17,602 nucleotides of DNA from Actinomycetota bacterium. GTDB taxonomy: Bacteria; Actinomycetota; Thermoleophilia; Gaiellales; Gaiellaceae. Position numbers and translations under genes: made by a program. The notes under the pieces were generated by a model. The model was not told where the DNA came from, made no database searches, and was given only the letters and a program-made list of their open reading frames with translations. The stretch lies in assembly GCA_013698195.1 (NCBI GenBank), contig JACCVK010000273.1:1-17602 (forward strand), read 5' to 3'. This document shows, one piece after another, positions 1 through 8,688 of the stretch (position 1 is the first letter of the stretch; each line of letters begins with the position of its first letter).

Positions 1-268
1 CGTCAGGAGTCACGTCGCCCGCAATCTCGTAGATCGTCTCCACGAAGTGATCCCCGAGCTGCTTCGAGTGTGCCCGGACCATCTCCTCGTCGGGGGCCGC
101 GTAGACGCAGAACGACTTGGGCGTTCCCTCGGCGTCCAGGACGACGTGGCTGTGCTCCCACACGATCTCGGGGAAGCAGTAGTGCCCGATGGCCTTGGAG
201 CGCGTGGCGACCGTCGGGAGCGTGTCCATGTCGACCGTGTACGTCCTCTCGACCAGGTATCTCGGCAT
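1..268 (-). CDS. DUF4242-type small protein (C-terminus beyond window edge)
   Basis: The gene reads from ATG at 266-268 leftwards off the window, so only about 89 residues are visible. It begins MPRYLVERTYTV and contains an FCVYAAPDEEMVRAH stretch. Both are typical of the DUF4242 family, small ferredoxin-fold-like proteins; one studied relative (SCO4226) binds nickel. No catalytic residues can be assigned and the substrate or partner is unknown. There is no Shine-Dalgarno. Instead a -10-like TAAGAT ends six bases before the ATG, so the message is probably leaderless. The gene lies downstream of, and co-directional with, the FAD oxidoreductase, but it appears to have its own promoter. Family assignment is by recognition of motifs, without a search. 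Confidence 0.75.
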   Translation of the reverse strand, partial: MPRYLVERTYTVDMDTLPTVATRSKAIGHYCFPEIVWEHSHVVLDAEGTPKSFCVYAAPDEEMVRAHSKQLGDHFVETIYEIAGDVTPD

Positions 269-303
269 GGGGGGATCTTACAGTGGCACCGCCCAGCACT
301 CAA
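269..303 (-). promoter_or_regulatory. Sigma-70-like promoter of the DUF4242 gene, probably leaderless
   Basis: On the minus strand a TTGAGT (-35, 298-303) and a TAAGAT (-10, 275-280) are separated by 17 bp. Six bases separate the -10 from the ATG at 268, which places the predicted transcription start at or next to the start codon. The two boxes match the vegetative consensus at 4 of 6 positions each. A 12-bp palindrome, CCGGGCGCCCGG (309-320), sits between this promoter and the upstream gene's stop. It has no T-run and is not called a terminator. Confidence 0.6.
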
Positions 304-324
304 TCGCCCCGGGCGCCCGGAGGC

Positions 325-1698
325 TCAGTCCGGCGAGATGTTCCAGTTCACCCGGAACAGGTTGTCGGGGTCGTACTTGCGCTTGAGCTCGGCAAGCCGG
401 CCGTAGTTCTCGCGGTATGTCGAGCGCACTCGCTCCTGCCCCTCGTCCATCAGCATGTTCACGTACCCGCCACCCATCGAATACGGGTGCAGCGCGTCCC
501 AGTAGTCACGAGCCCACTGCTTGGCGGGCTGCACGTTGTCCGGGTCGGGATCGACGCCGACGGTGACCTGCACCCACCGAGCGTCCCGGTAGCTGAACGC
601 CGTCGCGTCGCTCGCTACCCGCGCCGCTGCTCCGTCGGCCGGGTACAGGTGCAGCGTGGACTTCGGCGTCGGCAACCGCTCGGCGAAGTCCGCGTGAATC
701 GCGACCGCCGCGTCCGGGATCTCGGCCACGTAGTCAGATCGCCAGTACCAGTGGTCGCCGGCCGGGTATAGACCGTCGAACGCGGAATTGAGCGCAGGAA
801 GCGGCATCTCCATCAGGCCCGGAAGATCGGGCTCGAGCTCACGTACGGGTCTGTACACCTCGTCGGCCGCCGCGGCGGCGCCTGCATAGCACCAGACGAC
901 GCCGCACATCTTCTGGAAGTGGAACTGCTCCGGGAAGGGCAGCGCCGGCGGGATCGTGTGGATGGCGAAGAACCCGTTCAGCTCGTCCGGCGCGGTCGGC
1001 AGGAACTCGCGATACCAGGAGAGGATCTCCTCGGTGCGATCGAGCGACCAGAACGTCGGGCCGCCGACGATCGTCGACACCGGGCTCAGGCGGAAGGTGA
1101 AGGACGTGACGACACCGAAGTTGCCGCCGCCGCCCCGAAGCGCCCAGAAGAGGTCGTCGTTGCGATCCTCGGTCGCCGTCACGAAGCTGCCGTCGGCCAA
1201 CACGACGTCGGCCGCAAGCAGGCTGTCCACCGACAGACCGAGAGTCCGCGTCAGGTTGCCGACGCCGCCGCCCAGCGTCAGGCCTCCGACGCCGGTCGTC
1301 GAGATGATCCCGAACGGCGCGGCCAGGCCGAAGGCATGGGTTGCATGATCGACTTCACCGAGGAGCGTGCCGCCCAGCACTCGCGCGACGCGTTCGCCGG
1401 GATCGACGAGCACCCCCCGCATGAGGGAAAGGTCGATCACGAGCCCGTCCTCGACGCTCCCGAGACCTGCGCCGCTGTGGCCACCGCCGCGGACGGCGAT
1501 CTGAAGGCCACTCTCCCGACCGAAGCGAACCGCTTCGATGACGTCGGCGACGTCCACGCAGCGTGCGATCAAACGTGGACGCCTGTCGATCATCGCGTTG
1601 TAGAGCGCGCGGGCCTCGTCGTACTCGGGGTGACTCGCATCGAGGACGTCGCCCCGGAGCGAGCCCGCGAGCTCTTGGCGCAGGGTCGCCTCGGTCAT
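325..1698 (-). CDS. FAD-binding oxidoreductase, berberine bridge enzyme/6-hydroxynicotine oxidase type
   Basis: This 457-aa protein has the two-domain layout of the family. An N-terminal FAD_binding_4 (PCMH) domain covers about residues 40-210, and a BBE C-terminal motif ends in KRKYDPDNLFRVNWNISPD. His74 in VRGGGHSGAG is the residue that in this family carries the 8-alpha-histidyl FAD bond. The Cys that gives a second flavin bond in bicovalent members is not seen; the region reads STTGVGGLTLGGG around residues 133-144, so a mono-covalent flavin is likely. Such enzymes oxidise alcohols, sugars or amines with O2; the substrate cannot be told. The start is ATG at 1698. No strong Shine-Dalgarno is visible, but a TAGTCT about 24 bases upstream could be a -10. 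It lies 70 bp downstream of clpX on the same strand, and functional linkage is doubtful. Confidence 0.88.
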   Translation of the reverse strand: MTEATLRQELAGSLRGDVLDASHPEYDEARALYNAMIDRRPRLIARCVDVADVIEAVRFGRESGLQIAVRGGGHSGAGLGSVEDGLVIDLSLMRGVLVDPGERVARVLGGTLLGEVDHATHAFGLAAPFGIISTTGVGGLTLGGGVGNLTRTLGLSVDSLLAADVVLADGSFVTATEDRNDDLFWALRGGGGNFGVVTSFTFRLSPVSTIVGGPTFWSLDRTEEILSWYREFLPTAPDELNGFFAIHTIPPALPFPEQFHFQKMCGVVWCYAGAAAAADEVYRPVRELEPDLPGLMEMPLPALNSAFDGLYPAGDHWYWRSDYVAEIPDAAVAIHADFAERLPTPKSTLHLYPADGAAARVASDATAFSYRDARWVQVTVGVDPDPDNVQPAKQWARDYWDALHPYSMGGGYVNMLMDEGQERVRSTYRENYGRLAELKRKYDPDNLFRVNWNISPD

Positions 1699-1768
1699 GG
1701 GACTCTTCGCATGGTCGCCCTGAGACTACGCCCAGACCCACGCCTTCGGCAACCGTACGAGGGCGGCT

Positions 1769-3046
<1,278 letters not shown>

Positions 3047-3089
3047 GTGTCTCCTTTTACTCCGATTTCGGCGTTTCGGGTAGGGGGAA

Positions 3090-3686
3090 TTACCCTTCGC
3101 GGTGGTCGAGCACGGTGTCGATGATCCCGTACTCCTTGGCTTCCTCGGAGGTCATGAAGTAGTCGCGGTCGGTGTCGTGCTGCACTTTCTCGATCTCCTG
3201 ACCCGTGTCCTCCGCGATGATCTCCTCGATCCTGCGCTTGAGATTGATGGTCTCCCGGGCCCGTCTCTCGATGTCGGCGGCTTGTCCACCGGGACCGTAG
3301 GGCGACCAGATCTGATGAATGAGGATCTTGGAGTTCGGCAGCGCGAGCCGCTTTCCCTTTGCCCCTCCTGCAAGAAGTACCGCACCCATCGACATCGCGA
3401 TACCGACGCAGATCGTCGACACGTCCGGCTTGATGTACTGCATCGTGTCGTAGATCGCGAGGCCGGAGTACACGTCTCCACCCGGCGAGTTCAGGTAAAT
3501 GCGGATGTCCTTGTCCGGCTCCTCCGACTCGAGATGAAGAAGCTGGGCGATCACGAGGTTCGCAATCTGGTCGTCGATGGGAGTGCCGAGAAAGATGATC
3601 CGCTCGTTGAGCAAGCGCGAGTAGATGTCGAACGAGCGCTCGCCGCGCGACGTCTGCTCGATCACCATCGGAATCAGAGGGCTCAT
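3090..3686 (-). CDS. clpP: ATP-dependent Clp protease proteolytic subunit ClpP
   Basis: ClpP is the serine peptidase that forms the proteolytic chamber of ClpXP. The 198-aa sequence shows the catalytic triad by family alignment: Ser99 in AMSMGAVLL, His124 in ILIHQ, and Asp175 in TDRDYFMTSEEA. The NSPGGDVYSG oxyanion/strand region is at 66-75. Relative to E. coli ClpP there are two extra residues after the catalytic His (SPYGPGGQAADI). The N-terminus MSPLIPMVIEQTSRGER is the usual short axial loop. Its ATG overlaps the tig stop as ATGA (3683-3686), so translation is probably coupled to tig. clpX follows after 43 bp. Only one clpP copy is present here; many actinobacteria carry two, and another may lie elsewhere. 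Confidence 0.98.
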   Translation of the reverse strand: MSPLIPMVIEQTSRGERSFDIYSRLLNERIIFLGTPIDDQIANLVIAQLLHLESEEPDKDIRIYLNSPGGDVYSGLAIYDTMQYIKPDVSTICVGIAMSMGAVLLAGGAKGKRLALPNSKILIHQIWSPYGPGGQAADIERRARETINLKRRIEEIIAEDTGQEIEKVQHDTDRDYFMTSEEAKEYGIIDTVLDHREG

Positions 3687-5035
3687 TCAGGCTCCTTGCT
3701 GCCGGGGGTCCACAACTTCGCTTCGGTCTTGGGTTTCTCCTTGTCGGGCGTCCAGAGCTTCTCCCGCGCCTCGGCGAGGTCGGGAGCGATCGGCTTCACG
3801 TCCGCGATGAGCCGGTCGAGCGCCGCGCGGAGCCGGAGATCCTCGCGGATCGACTCTTGCTGGCCGTGCGCCCAGACGTCTGCGATGAGGCCCTCGGGGT
3901 CTTCCTCGCCCGCCTGTACGGCCTCTTCGCGCAGGTATGCCTTGACGTCGTCGTCCGAGACCACGAGCTCGGCGCGCTCGGCGAGCGCCTCGAGCGCAAG
4001 CTCGCGCGCGACCGAGACTGCGGCCTCGAGCACCATCTGGCGCTGAAGGTCTTCCGCGGTCGTCCCGCTCGCCTGCATGTACGCCTCCAGCGAGATGCCC
4101 CGGCGCTCGAGCGAGCGGACGAACCCTGTGAGGAGATCGGACGCGCGGGACTGGACGAGCGGGAGGGCCGGCTGCACGTTGGACTTGGTGACGAGCTCGT
4201 CGACGGCCGCCATCCGGTAGTCCGCGTCGATCTCCGCGTCGAGCTGCTCGCGGAACGTCGCCTCGACGCTCGCTCGCAGCTCCTCGAGCGTGTCGAACTC
4301 GCTCGCAGCGCGCGCGAGCTCGTCGCCCAGCGGAGGGAGAATCTTCTCGTTGACGTCGCGCAGCGTCACCTCGACGTTGCCGCTGACGCCGTCCGCACGC
4401 TGGTAGGCGACGGCTTTCACGTCGCCGGGTGACGCACCCACAAGCGCCTGCTCGAGCTCGCCGGCAAGCCGGCCCGCGCCAAGCTCGACGACGGTGTCAC
4501 GCTGTGCCTCGCCCTCGGGGTCGACGATGTCGATGACGACGGTGTCGCCGATCTGTGCCGGACGACCTTCGGCCGGGGCAAGCTCGGCAACGGCTTCACG
4601 GAGCGTCTCGATCTCCGCGTCGACGGCGTCCTGCGGCACCTCGACCTCTTGGCGGGGCACCTCGAGGGTCGTCCAATCGACGATCTCGGGCAGCGGCTGT
4701 ACCTCGACGGTCGCCGCGAAGCTCCAAGGCTCGTCCGCAGAGCTCGGCAGCACGAACTCGAACTGAGGATCGGCGATCGGGCGCACGCGGTTGCGCGCTG
4801 CAGCGCTCCAGAACCAGCCGCCAATGTGGCTGTCGACGGCCTCCGAGTAGATCCGCTCTTTCCCGAGCCGCGAGATGAGCACGGGCTCCGGGATCCTTCC
4901 CTTGCGAAAACCGGGGAGCTTGACGCTCTCGGACAGATCCGAGACTGCGTGCTCGACCGCGTGCTTCACCTGCGCGGTCGGCACCTCGACCGTCAGGCGG
5001 ACGCGATTCTCCCCGAGCTCCTCGACCGTCGTCAC
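3683..5035 (-). CDS. tig: Trigger factor, ribosome-associated chaperone/PPIase
   Basis: Trigger factor binds at the ribosome exit tunnel and shields nascent chains. The 450-aa reading (GTG at 5033-5035, protein VTTVEELGENRVRLTVEVP) has the ribosome-binding N-domain with signature GFRKGRIPEP, an FKBP-like middle domain at roughly 150-235, and a helical C-domain. The frame stays open upstream to 5278, but that extension lacks family similarity and overlaps the divergent gene, so the GTG is preferred. There is no Shine-Dalgarno; TTGAAT at positions -12 to -7 suggests a leaderless start. The FKBP domain is short, and LAGELEQAL replaces the usual IPGFE, so PPIase activity may be weak. The tail repeats KLWTP at 426-430 and 440-444. 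It is first in the tig-clpP-clpX operon and shares a 4-bp overlap with clpP. Confidence 0.96.
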   Translation of the reverse strand: MTTVEELGENRVRLTVEVPTAQVKHAVEHAVSDLSESVKLPGFRKGRIPEPVLISRLGKERIYSEAVDSHIGGWFWSAAARNRVRPIADPQFEFVLPSSADEPWSFAATVEVQPLPEIVDWTTLEVPRQEVEVPQDAVDAEIETLREAVAELAPAEGRPAQIGDTVVIDIVDPEGEAQRDTVVELGAGRLAGELEQALVGASPGDVKAVAYQRADGVSGNVEVTLRDVNEKILPPLGDELARAASEFDTLEELRASVEATFREQLDAEIDADYRMAAVDELVTKSNVQPALPLVQSRASDLLTGFVRSLERRGISLEAYMQASGTTAEDLQRQMVLEAAVSVARELALEALAERAELVVSDDDVKAYLREEAVQAGEEDPEGLIADVWAHGQQESIREDLRLRAALDRLIADVKPIAPDLAEAREKLWTPDKEKPKTEAKLWTPGSKEPE

Positions 5036-5130
5036 GGAGCAATTCAACCAGCATGACGCCGAGTGCCGGGGAACGAGCAGCGGACGAGTAGTCGTCGAGC
5101 GCCAGTCGGACACCGAAGTACGATCGACCT
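5036..5130. promoter_or_regulatory. Divergent promoter region between tig and the sarcosine-oxidase-type gene
   Basis: This 95-bp gap separates two divergent starts. For the plus-strand gene TACGAT (5119-5124) lies six bases before the GTG at 5131, as expected for a leaderless transcript; no good -35 is visible. For tig, TTGAAT (5042-5047 on the minus strand) stands at the equivalent distance from its GTG. Neither gene has a Shine-Dalgarno. No operator-like repeat was found. Confidence 0.4.
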
Positions 5131-6264
5131 GTGACGGAGCGCTACGACGCGATCGTGGTCGGCGTCGGCGGCATGGGCAGCGCGGCGCTCTATCACCTCG
5201 CGCGTCGCGGGAAGCGTGTGCTCGGGCTCGAGCGCTTCGACGTGCCCCATGAGCTCGGGTCGTCCCATGGCTACACACGGATCATCCGGCTCGCGTACTT
5301 CGAGCACTCCGACTACGTCCCGCTGGCGCGGCGCGCGTACGAGCTGTGGCGCGAGCTCCAGACCGAGGCCGGCGAGCAGCTGCTCCACATCACCGGAATC
5401 GTCGAGGGCGGCACTCGGATCTATGACGGCGTCCTCCGCTCGTGTGCCGACCACGATCTTGCGCACGAGGCGCTCGACGGACGCGAGGTCGGTCGACGGT
5501 TCCCGGCCTACCGTCTGCCTCCCGAGCTTCCGGTCGTGTTCCAGCCCGACGGCGGCTTCGTGCTCCCGGAGCGCTGCATCGTCTCGCACGTGAGCGGTGC
5601 CCTCGCGCACGGTGCGACCGTGCGCGCTCGCGAGCGGGTGCTCGAGTGGGAGGACACCGGGAACGGCGTTCGCGTGCGCACCGACCGCACTATCTTCGAA
5701 GCGGACCGGCTCGTGCTGACCGCCGGAGCCTGGTCACAGTCGGTCGCCCGGCTGCCCCCGGGCATGGTGCGCGGCGTGCGCCAGGCGCTCGCGTGGCTTC
5801 AGCCGAGCCGGCCCGAGCTCTTCACACCCGAGCGCATGCCGGTCTTCAACCTCGAACTCGACGACGTGCACTTCTACGGCTTCCCTGCGTTCGTCGTCCC
5901 TGGTCTCAAGCTCGGCCGCTACGACCTCAGTGGTGACAGCGGAGACCCGGACGCGATCGCGCGCGAGCCCACGCTCGAGGATGAGCTGCCACTGCGCGCG
6001 TTCGCAGAGCGCTATTTCCCCGATGGCGCCGGGCCCACGCTTGCTCTCAAGACCTGCCTCTTCGAGCCCTCGCCCGACGAGCACTTCCTGATCGACGTCC
6101 ACCCCGACGCCCCCTCGGCGGTGGTCGGAGCCGGATTCTCGGGACATGGCTTCAAGTTCTGCTCAGTCGTCGGTGAGATCCTCGCCGACCTCGCACTCGA
6201 CGGAGAGACGCGCCACGACATCCGCTTCCTGCGCTTGAGCCGCTTCCACGACGAGCTCGCGTAG
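5131..6264 (+). CDS. Monomeric sarcosine oxidase / N-methyltryptophan oxidase family flavoenzyme
   Basis: This 377-aa FAD amine oxidase (DAO superfamily) would demethylate an N-methyl amino acid such as sarcosine, giving the amine, formaldehyde and H2O2. The N-terminal dinucleotide motif GVGGMG (11-16) is followed by Glu34, which holds the ribose. The GSSHGYTRIIR motif carries Arg50 and Arg53, equivalent to the active-site arginines of the family. Cys309 in KTCLFEPSPD is the covalent flavin attachment residue, and Lys342 in GHGFKF is the O2-activating lysine. The Cys-Lys spacing of 33 equals that of Bacillus MSOX. The start is GTG at 5131 with a -10-like TACGAT just upstream and no Shine-Dalgarno. 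The exact substrate cannot be read from sequence. It is a single-gene unit diverging from tig. Confidence 0.9.
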   Translation: MTERYDAIVVGVGGMGSAALYHLARRGKRVLGLERFDVPHELGSSHGYTRIIRLAYFEHSDYVPLARRAYELWRELQTEAGEQLLHITGIVEGGTRIYDGVLRSCADHDLAHEALDGREVGRRFPAYRLPPELPVVFQPDGGFVLPERCIVSHVSGALAHGATVRARERVLEWEDTGNGVRVRTDRTIFEADRLVLTAGAWSQSVARLPPGMVRGVRQALAWLQPSRPELFTPERMPVFNLELDDVHFYGFPAFVVPGLKLGRYDLSGDSGDPDAIAREPTLEDELPLRAFAERYFPDGAGPTLALKTCLFEPSPDEHFLIDVHPDAPSAVVGAGFSGHGFKFCSVVGEILADLALDGETRHDIRFLRLSRFHDELA

Positions 6265-6314
6265 CTCTGCCCGCACCAGACGCTTGTCTGCCGTCGGCGT
6301 CCCCTCGTAGTGAG

Positions 6315-6398
6315 TGCGGGCGGGAGGACTCGAACCTCCAAGGACCGAAGCCCAACGGGACCTAAACCCGTCGCGTCTGCCAATTCCGCCACGCCCGC
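6315..6398 (-). tRNA. tRNA-Leu (anticodon UAG)
   Basis: Read on the minus strand, the acceptor GCGGGCG (6392-6398) pairs with CGCCCGC (6316-6322). The discriminator A is at 6315 and no CCA is encoded. The anticodon loop TTTAGGT gives anticodon TAG, for CUN leucine codons. A class II long variable arm (GGGCTTCGGTCCTT region) supports leucine. The T-arm is GGAGG-TTCGAGT-CCTCC. A TATCCT (6408-6413) about 10 bases upstream is a plausible -10. Confidence 0.97.
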
Positions 6399-6451
6399 GG
6401 GTCCCTCAGGATAGGCGCCGGCCAGGGCGCCCGGCCACGCGCGACGACGGA

Positions 6452-6691
6452 TTAGTACCGGCCGACGAGGATGGCGAAGGTCTCGCGAACGCTCTCGAGG
6501 ACGAGCCCCACGAGGAACACAATGGCAACGACGGCCGCGGCGCCGTAGATGTCACCTGTCGCCGAGAGCTGGAGGAGCGCAGCGAAGCACCCGACGACGA
6601 AGAAGGCGGTCGAGAGAGGGCGGCGAGTGTACGTGCCGAGCCCCAGCCCGACGAGGAACGCGGCGCCGAAGACCACGATCCCAAGCGTCAT
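6452..6691 (-). CDS. Small membrane protein of unknown function (79 aa)
   Basis: From ATG at 6689-6691 the frame gives MTLGIVVFGAAFLVGLGLG and then two further hydrophobic stretches (about residues 25-45 and 50-70), so three transmembrane helices in 79 residues. The end ESVRETFAILVGRY is polar. The frame stays open upstream to 6775, but that extension is arginine-rich, lacks membrane character and overlaps the divergent promoter, so the shorter start is chosen. No clear Shine-Dalgarno is seen and no family is recognised. It diverges from the 74-aa membrane protein gene at 6759. Hydrophobic pattern and codon use make it a likely real gene, though not certain. Confidence 0.6.
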   Translation of the reverse strand: MTLGIVVFGAAFLVGLGLGTYTRRPLSTAFFVVGCFAALLQLSATGDIYGAAAVVAIVFLVGLVLESVRETFAILVGRY

Positions 6692-6722
6692 GCGGCGAGG
6701 GTAGGACCGGCGTCGGACGGAC

Positions 6723-6751
6723 TGGACCGGCACACCGCGACTCGTCATACT
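6723..6751 (+). promoter_or_regulatory. Promoter of the 74-aa membrane protein/YdjM-like operon
   Basis: TGGACC (6723-6728) and CATACT (6746-6751) are spaced by 17 bp, matching the vegetative consensus at 4 of 6 positions in each box. The GTG start at 6759 lies 7 bases after the -10, so the transcript is predicted to be leaderless. This also supports the GTG over any later start. Confidence 0.45.
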
Positions 6752-6758
6752 CGCGCCC

Positions 6759-6983
6759 GTGCGAGGAGAGGGCACCGGCCCCGCCGCTCGAGAGCCTGGG
6801 TTGCGGGAGACGTTCGACGCCGGCCGGCGTGAGCTCGCCCTCTACGTCATCGCGGGAGCCGTCTACGTCGCGATCGGGGTCGCGTTTCCGGAGTTCCTCT
6901 TCTCGTGGGTCGTCGCGGGCGGATACCTGCTGGTTTGCGTCATCCTCTTGCCCGCCGTTGTGCGTCGGCTTCGAAGCCCATGA
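6759..6983 (+). CDS. Small membrane protein (74 aa), first gene of YdjM-like operon
   Basis: The GTG start at 6759 gives a polar 20-residue N-terminus (VRGEGTGPAAREPGLRET). Two transmembrane helices follow, about residues 27-45 (LALYVIAGAVYVAIGVAF) and 49-68 (FSWVVAGGYLLVCVILLP), and then a basic end VRRLRSP. No Shine-Dalgarno is visible; the promoter spacing suggests a leaderless message. The stop overlaps the next gene's start as ATGA (6980-6983), so the two are probably translationally coupled and may work together at the membrane. The family is not recognised and no function is proposed. Confidence 0.65.
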   Translation: MRGEGTGPAAREPGLRETFDAGRRELALYVIAGAVYVAIGVAFPEFLFSWVVAGGYLLVCVILLPAVVRRLRSP

Positions 6984-7906
6984 GCTGGGCGGCCCACGAT
7001 CTCGAGCCATACGTCATCCAGAAGCACCTGGGACGCAAGATCGCGTTCGTCCCGCTTCTCGTCGGCTCCTACGCGCCGGACATGCTTTCGAAATGGTTCG
7101 TCTACGGCGTCTCGCTCGCGGACATCGAGCTGAAAGCAGACACTCCCGCTCAGTTTCACCGCGGGTGGCCGGGCGCGGGATTCACCCATTCGCTCCTGTT
7201 CGGAGTGCTCGTCGGCCTGATCCTGTACGCAATCTGGCGCAACAAGGTGGTCGCGTACAGCTTCGTGATCGGTCAGTGGGCCCACGCGCTCACGGACACG
7301 GGTGACACGGTCGGGTCGATGCTTCTCTTCCCCCTTACCGACCACCTGTTCGCGCTCGGAGCCTGGGCATACGCCGGCCAAACCGGACGCTACGTCGATG
7401 CGGGCGCGTATTTCAGCGGGCTCGGGTTCGTCTGGGACGGAGTGTTCGTGGTCTGGGGAATCCTGAGCTGGCGCGTGCTCACCCGCGGCTACTTTCGAGA
7501 CACCGTCGCGGTCGCCGACCCGTTCTGGCGCTGGGCGGGCCGTTATCTCTCGGAGACGACGCTCGTCATGCTCTACCGCGCGTCGTTCTTCTATGGCGTA
7601 GCCCGCTGGACGGCATGGCTCATTTGGGCGCACGTGGTCCGCTCGTTCGCCTTCGACCTGCGCTGGGGCGGTCCTCGCTGGGTGCCCCGCATCTACGCGG
7701 ACGAGCTGAACGCCGCGCCGGCGTGCAAATGCCCCGGTTGCTGCTCGATGCGGCCTCGACTCGGCTTCTACGGCGCCGTGGCGTTGTGCGCCGTTGCGAA
7801 GGGACGGTCGGCGTCGTTGCGGGGGGCGCTTGCCGGGGCGCCGCGGCGGAGGATGCTCAAACGGAGACGGAGGCTCAAGCAACGACGGCGAGAAGCCGAA
7901 AACTAG
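6980..7906 (+). CDS. YdjM-like (LexA-binding, inner-membrane-associated) putative metal-dependent hydrolase
   Basis: The 308-aa protein starts at the ATG overlapping the preceding stop. It has the spaced histidines and acidic residues of the YdjM/PF04307 membrane family: GSYAPDM with Asp34, His60 in QFHRGW, FTHSLLFG with His70, and GQWAHALTDTGD with His102 and Asp106. Several hydrophobic helices surround them. Members are annotated as inner-membrane, metal-dependent hydrolases, but substrates are largely unknown. The first ~225 residues fit the family. The rest is unusual: a cysteine cluster ACKCPGCCSMRP and a strongly basic end (RRRMLKRRRRLKQRRR), probably cytoplasmic. The next gene starts 6 bp after its stop, so they form one operon. 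Confidence 0.75.
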   Translation: MSWAAHDLEPYVIQKHLGRKIAFVPLLVGSYAPDMLSKWFVYGVSLADIELKADTPAQFHRGWPGAGFTHSLLFGVLVGLILYAIWRNKVVAYSFVIGQWAHALTDTGDTVGSMLLFPLTDHLFALGAWAYAGQTGRYVDAGAYFSGLGFVWDGVFVVWGILSWRVLTRGYFRDTVAVADPFWRWAGRYLSETTLVMLYRASFFYGVARWTAWLIWAHVVRSFAFDLRWGGPRWVPRIYADELNAAPACKCPGCCSMRPRLGFYGAVALCAVAKGRSASLRGALAGAPRRRMLKRRRRLKQRRREAEN

Positions 7907-7912
7907 GACATC

Positions 7913-8461
7913 GTGTCTCTGCGGCGGGTCTCGGTGGTCTTGGCACTGACCGTGGCCTTCGCAGGCCTGGTCGCGCTGGGGATCGCGTTGCTCGTCACCT
8001 CCCCAGGCGACGAGGTGAATCGCGTGTTCTCACTCTGGATCTACCAGGCGCTCGTCGTGCTCTCGGTGGCGATCGCCGCTGCTCGCGCGATAAGCGTTAG
8101 ACGCGACCGACTTGCCTGGTCCGTCATCGCCTTCTCGCTCGCGTGTTCGGCATTCGCCGAGATCTACTACGAAGCGTTCGAGCCCGAGGCCTACCCCTCT
8201 ATCGCCGACGTTGCCTGGCTGGCCTTCTACCCGGTCCTGTACGTCGGGATGGTTCTGCTCGTCAGGAAGCGAGCCCGTTCGATCGCGGCCTGCGATGCGT
8301 ACATCGCGATGACGTCGTCGCGCCCATTCCGGCTCCCGCGCTCGTCCGAGGATGCGCTCGCCGAGCTCGAGCGAGCCGCGGGCACGCAGTTCGACCCGAA
8401 CGTCGTGCGAGTCCTGGCGGCAAACGTGCGGGACGGGCAGGAGGCGGAGGACGCCGCGTAA
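7913..8461 (+). pseudogene. Internally deleted signalling protein: membrane sensor domain joined to the end of an HD-GYP domain
   Basis: The 182-aa frame (GTG at 7913) is open, but its domain content is broken. Residues 1-118 hold about four transmembrane helices of a sensor type found in front of c-di-GMP domains (YPSIADVAWLAFYP is typical). From about residue 122 the sequence becomes ACDAYIAMTSSRPFR followed by DALAELERAAGTQFDPNVV, which is the final third of an HD-GYP phosphodiesterase domain. The HD and GYP motifs that bind metal and catalyse are absent. An in-frame deletion around 8265-8290, or a fusion of two genes, explains this. The product cannot be a c-di-GMP phosphodiesterase, but it may still be translated since the frame is intact. 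It is the last gene of the operon and lies 38 bp before tRNA-Arg. Confidence 0.75.
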
Positions 8462-8499
8462 GGCGACCGGGGCCGTCTGCCGCTACCTTCTCTGAGCCT

Positions 8500-8571
8500 G
8501 GCCCCGTAGCTCAGCGGATAGAGCAGCAGACTTCGAATCTGCGGGCGGAGGTTCGACTCCTCCCGGGGCCA
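8500..8571 (+). tRNA. tRNA-Arg (anticodon UCG), integration target
   Basis: The acceptor GGCCCCG (8500-8506) pairs fully with CGGGGCC, and the discriminator A is at 8571 with no encoded CCA. The D-stem is GCTC/GAGC, the anticodon arm GCAGA-CTTCGAA-TCTGC (anticodon TCG), and the T-arm GGAGG-TTCGACT-CCTCC. TACCTT (8484-8489) is a plausible -10. Its 3' part, from the anticodon loop onward, recurs at 11729 and 13765, so it has served as an att site while remaining intact. Confidence 0.97.
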
Positions 8572-8589
8572 TCATCGAAAGTACTGCAA
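8530..8589 (+). repeat. att direct repeat 1 (within tRNA-Arg, extends into flank)
   Basis: The 44-bp core (8530-8573) starts ACTTCGAATCTG in the anticodon loop and ends GGGGCCATC. The following 16 bases (to 8589) are also shared with repeat 3, so this copy and 13765-13824 match over 60 bp with a single C/T difference. Further right the two flanks remain recognisably similar (CGCCGAGATGGCTG at about 8619-8632 and 13851-13864). Copy 2 shares only the core. Confidence 0.92.
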
Positions 8590-8630
8590 ATGAGGTGTCG
8601 CACGCGGACCTCGGACACGCCGAGATGGCT

Positions 8631-8652
8631 GTGGGGCAACGTGTGGGGCAAC
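8631..8652 (+). repeat. Tandem GTGGGGCAAC pair, candidate integrase arm-type sites (left)
   Basis: GTGGGGCAAC occurs at 8631-8640 and again at 8643-8652, a 12-bp period, about 58 bp to the right of the att core. A matching pair lies near the right end of the same interval at 11601-11621. Short direct repeats at such distances from the core are typical arm-binding sites of lambda-type integrases. The role is inferred. Confidence 0.5.
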
Positions 8653-8688
8653 AAGCTCGGACGCGGGTCGCCGGGTCGCGGTGGTGGG

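Noticed and set aside
5036..5278. Upstream extension of tig giving a 531-codon frame
   Set aside because: The added residues are not trigger-factor-like and run through the divergent promoter into the sarcosine-oxidase-type gene.
6279..6292. CAGAC-GCTT-GTCTG hairpin between the sarcosine-oxidase-type gene and tRNA-Leu as terminator
   Set aside because: The stem is only 5 bp with no T-run on either strand.
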